From CAYQIM01 sp964417555 (lineage in GTDB: Bacteria; Pseudomonadota; Gammaproteobacteria; Diplorickettsiales; Diplorickettsiaceae): DNA of 64,000 bases. The DNA is taken from the NCBI GenBank assembly GCA_964417555.1, contig CAYQIM010000048.1, positions 58,928 through 122,927 of the forward strand, in the 5' to 3' direction. A program made the translations under genes and the position numbers. Shown here piece by piece: positions 63,942-64,000 of the stretch. Each line of letters begins with the position of its first letter. Within the stretch, counting starts at the first letter, position 1. The notes beneath the pieces were generated by a model. The model was not told where the DNA came from and ran no database searches. It worked only from the letters and a program-made list of their open reading frames with translations.

Positions 63942-64000
63942 GAAGTTGAGGAGCCCGCGATAGGCGTGCGTTGACGGGCGAAGCAGGAAACGCATCACGC

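Noticed and set aside
63897..63998. N-terminal extension of the helical protein to the window edge
   Set aside because: The segment is GC-richer and hairpin-bearing, unlike the gene; ATG 63896 has AAGGAATT before it.
1..64000. CRISPR array, tRNA or rRNA genes
   Set aside because: No regularly spaced direct repeats, cloverleaf-like sequences or rRNA motifs were found on either strand by eye; a tRNA scan was not possible here.

Overview
The window looks like a chromosomal segment of an AT-rich, host-associated gammaproteobacterium, most likely of the Legionellales (Coxiellaceae/Diplorickettsiaceae, a Rickettsiella-like organism). This placement is inferred from gene content and protein style; no rRNA gene is present to settle it. 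Housekeeping operons are intact or nearly so, while accessory genes are decaying: several single-base frameshifts, in-frame stops and small palindromic repeats lie between and even inside genes.

Layout. 1-2261: methionine ABC transporter metN-metI-metQ (metQ runs off the left edge). 2464-3660: a small phage-derived patch with two NrdR-type zinc-ribbon genes around a CI/LexA-like repressor broken by two in-frame stops. 3696-5509: a decayed PEP-synthase-like gene. 5568-11074: lapB, lapA, rpsA, cmk, pyrF, dedD. 11211-13260: a frameshifted membrane/coiled-coil gene of unknown function inserted between dedD and folC. 13231-15427: folC-accD. 15589-19321: spermidine/putrescine transporter potABCD. 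19556-20731: a protein with the full catalytic set of the ExoY/edema-factor/CyaA nucleotidyl cyclase toxins. 20919-36893: truA, the Tol-Pal cluster (split by an MFS transporter and a large pentapeptide-repeat protein), ruvABC, yebC, a membrane protein, aspS and an FmdB-type protein. 37090-46332: a small helical protein, proS, an EVE protein, broken radC, rpmB-rpmG, lysS, prfB with its programmed frameshift, a fatty-acid desaturase and a BON-domain lipoprotein. 46367-60914: a complete 14-gene NADH:quinone oxidoreductase operon (nuoA to nuoN). 61038-63896: two unfamiliar genes, one with a phage-tail-fibre-like N-terminus and one all-helical.

The core genes give respiration (complex I), fatty-acid and folate synthesis, nucleotide synthesis, polyamine and methionine import, envelope constriction (Tol-Pal) and recombination (RuvABC). 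The accessory genes, above all the cyclase, suggest direct manipulation of a eukaryotic host.

Two signals stand out. First, the ExoY-like cyclase, whose catalytic residues and their spacing match the known toxins. Second, a dispersed repeat of about 125 bp with the end motif TATACTCTTCGCAC, present in six full or partial copies; two copies lie in frame inside the coding sequences of cmk and folC, resembling the Rickettsia palindromic elements. No tRNA, rRNA, CRISPR array, complete insertion sequence or replication origin was seen. The only stretch over 300 bases without an intact gene, apart from the pseudogenes, is 40707-41010, which holds a repeat, a 14-bp-arm palindrome, a consensus promoter and the structured rpmB leader.
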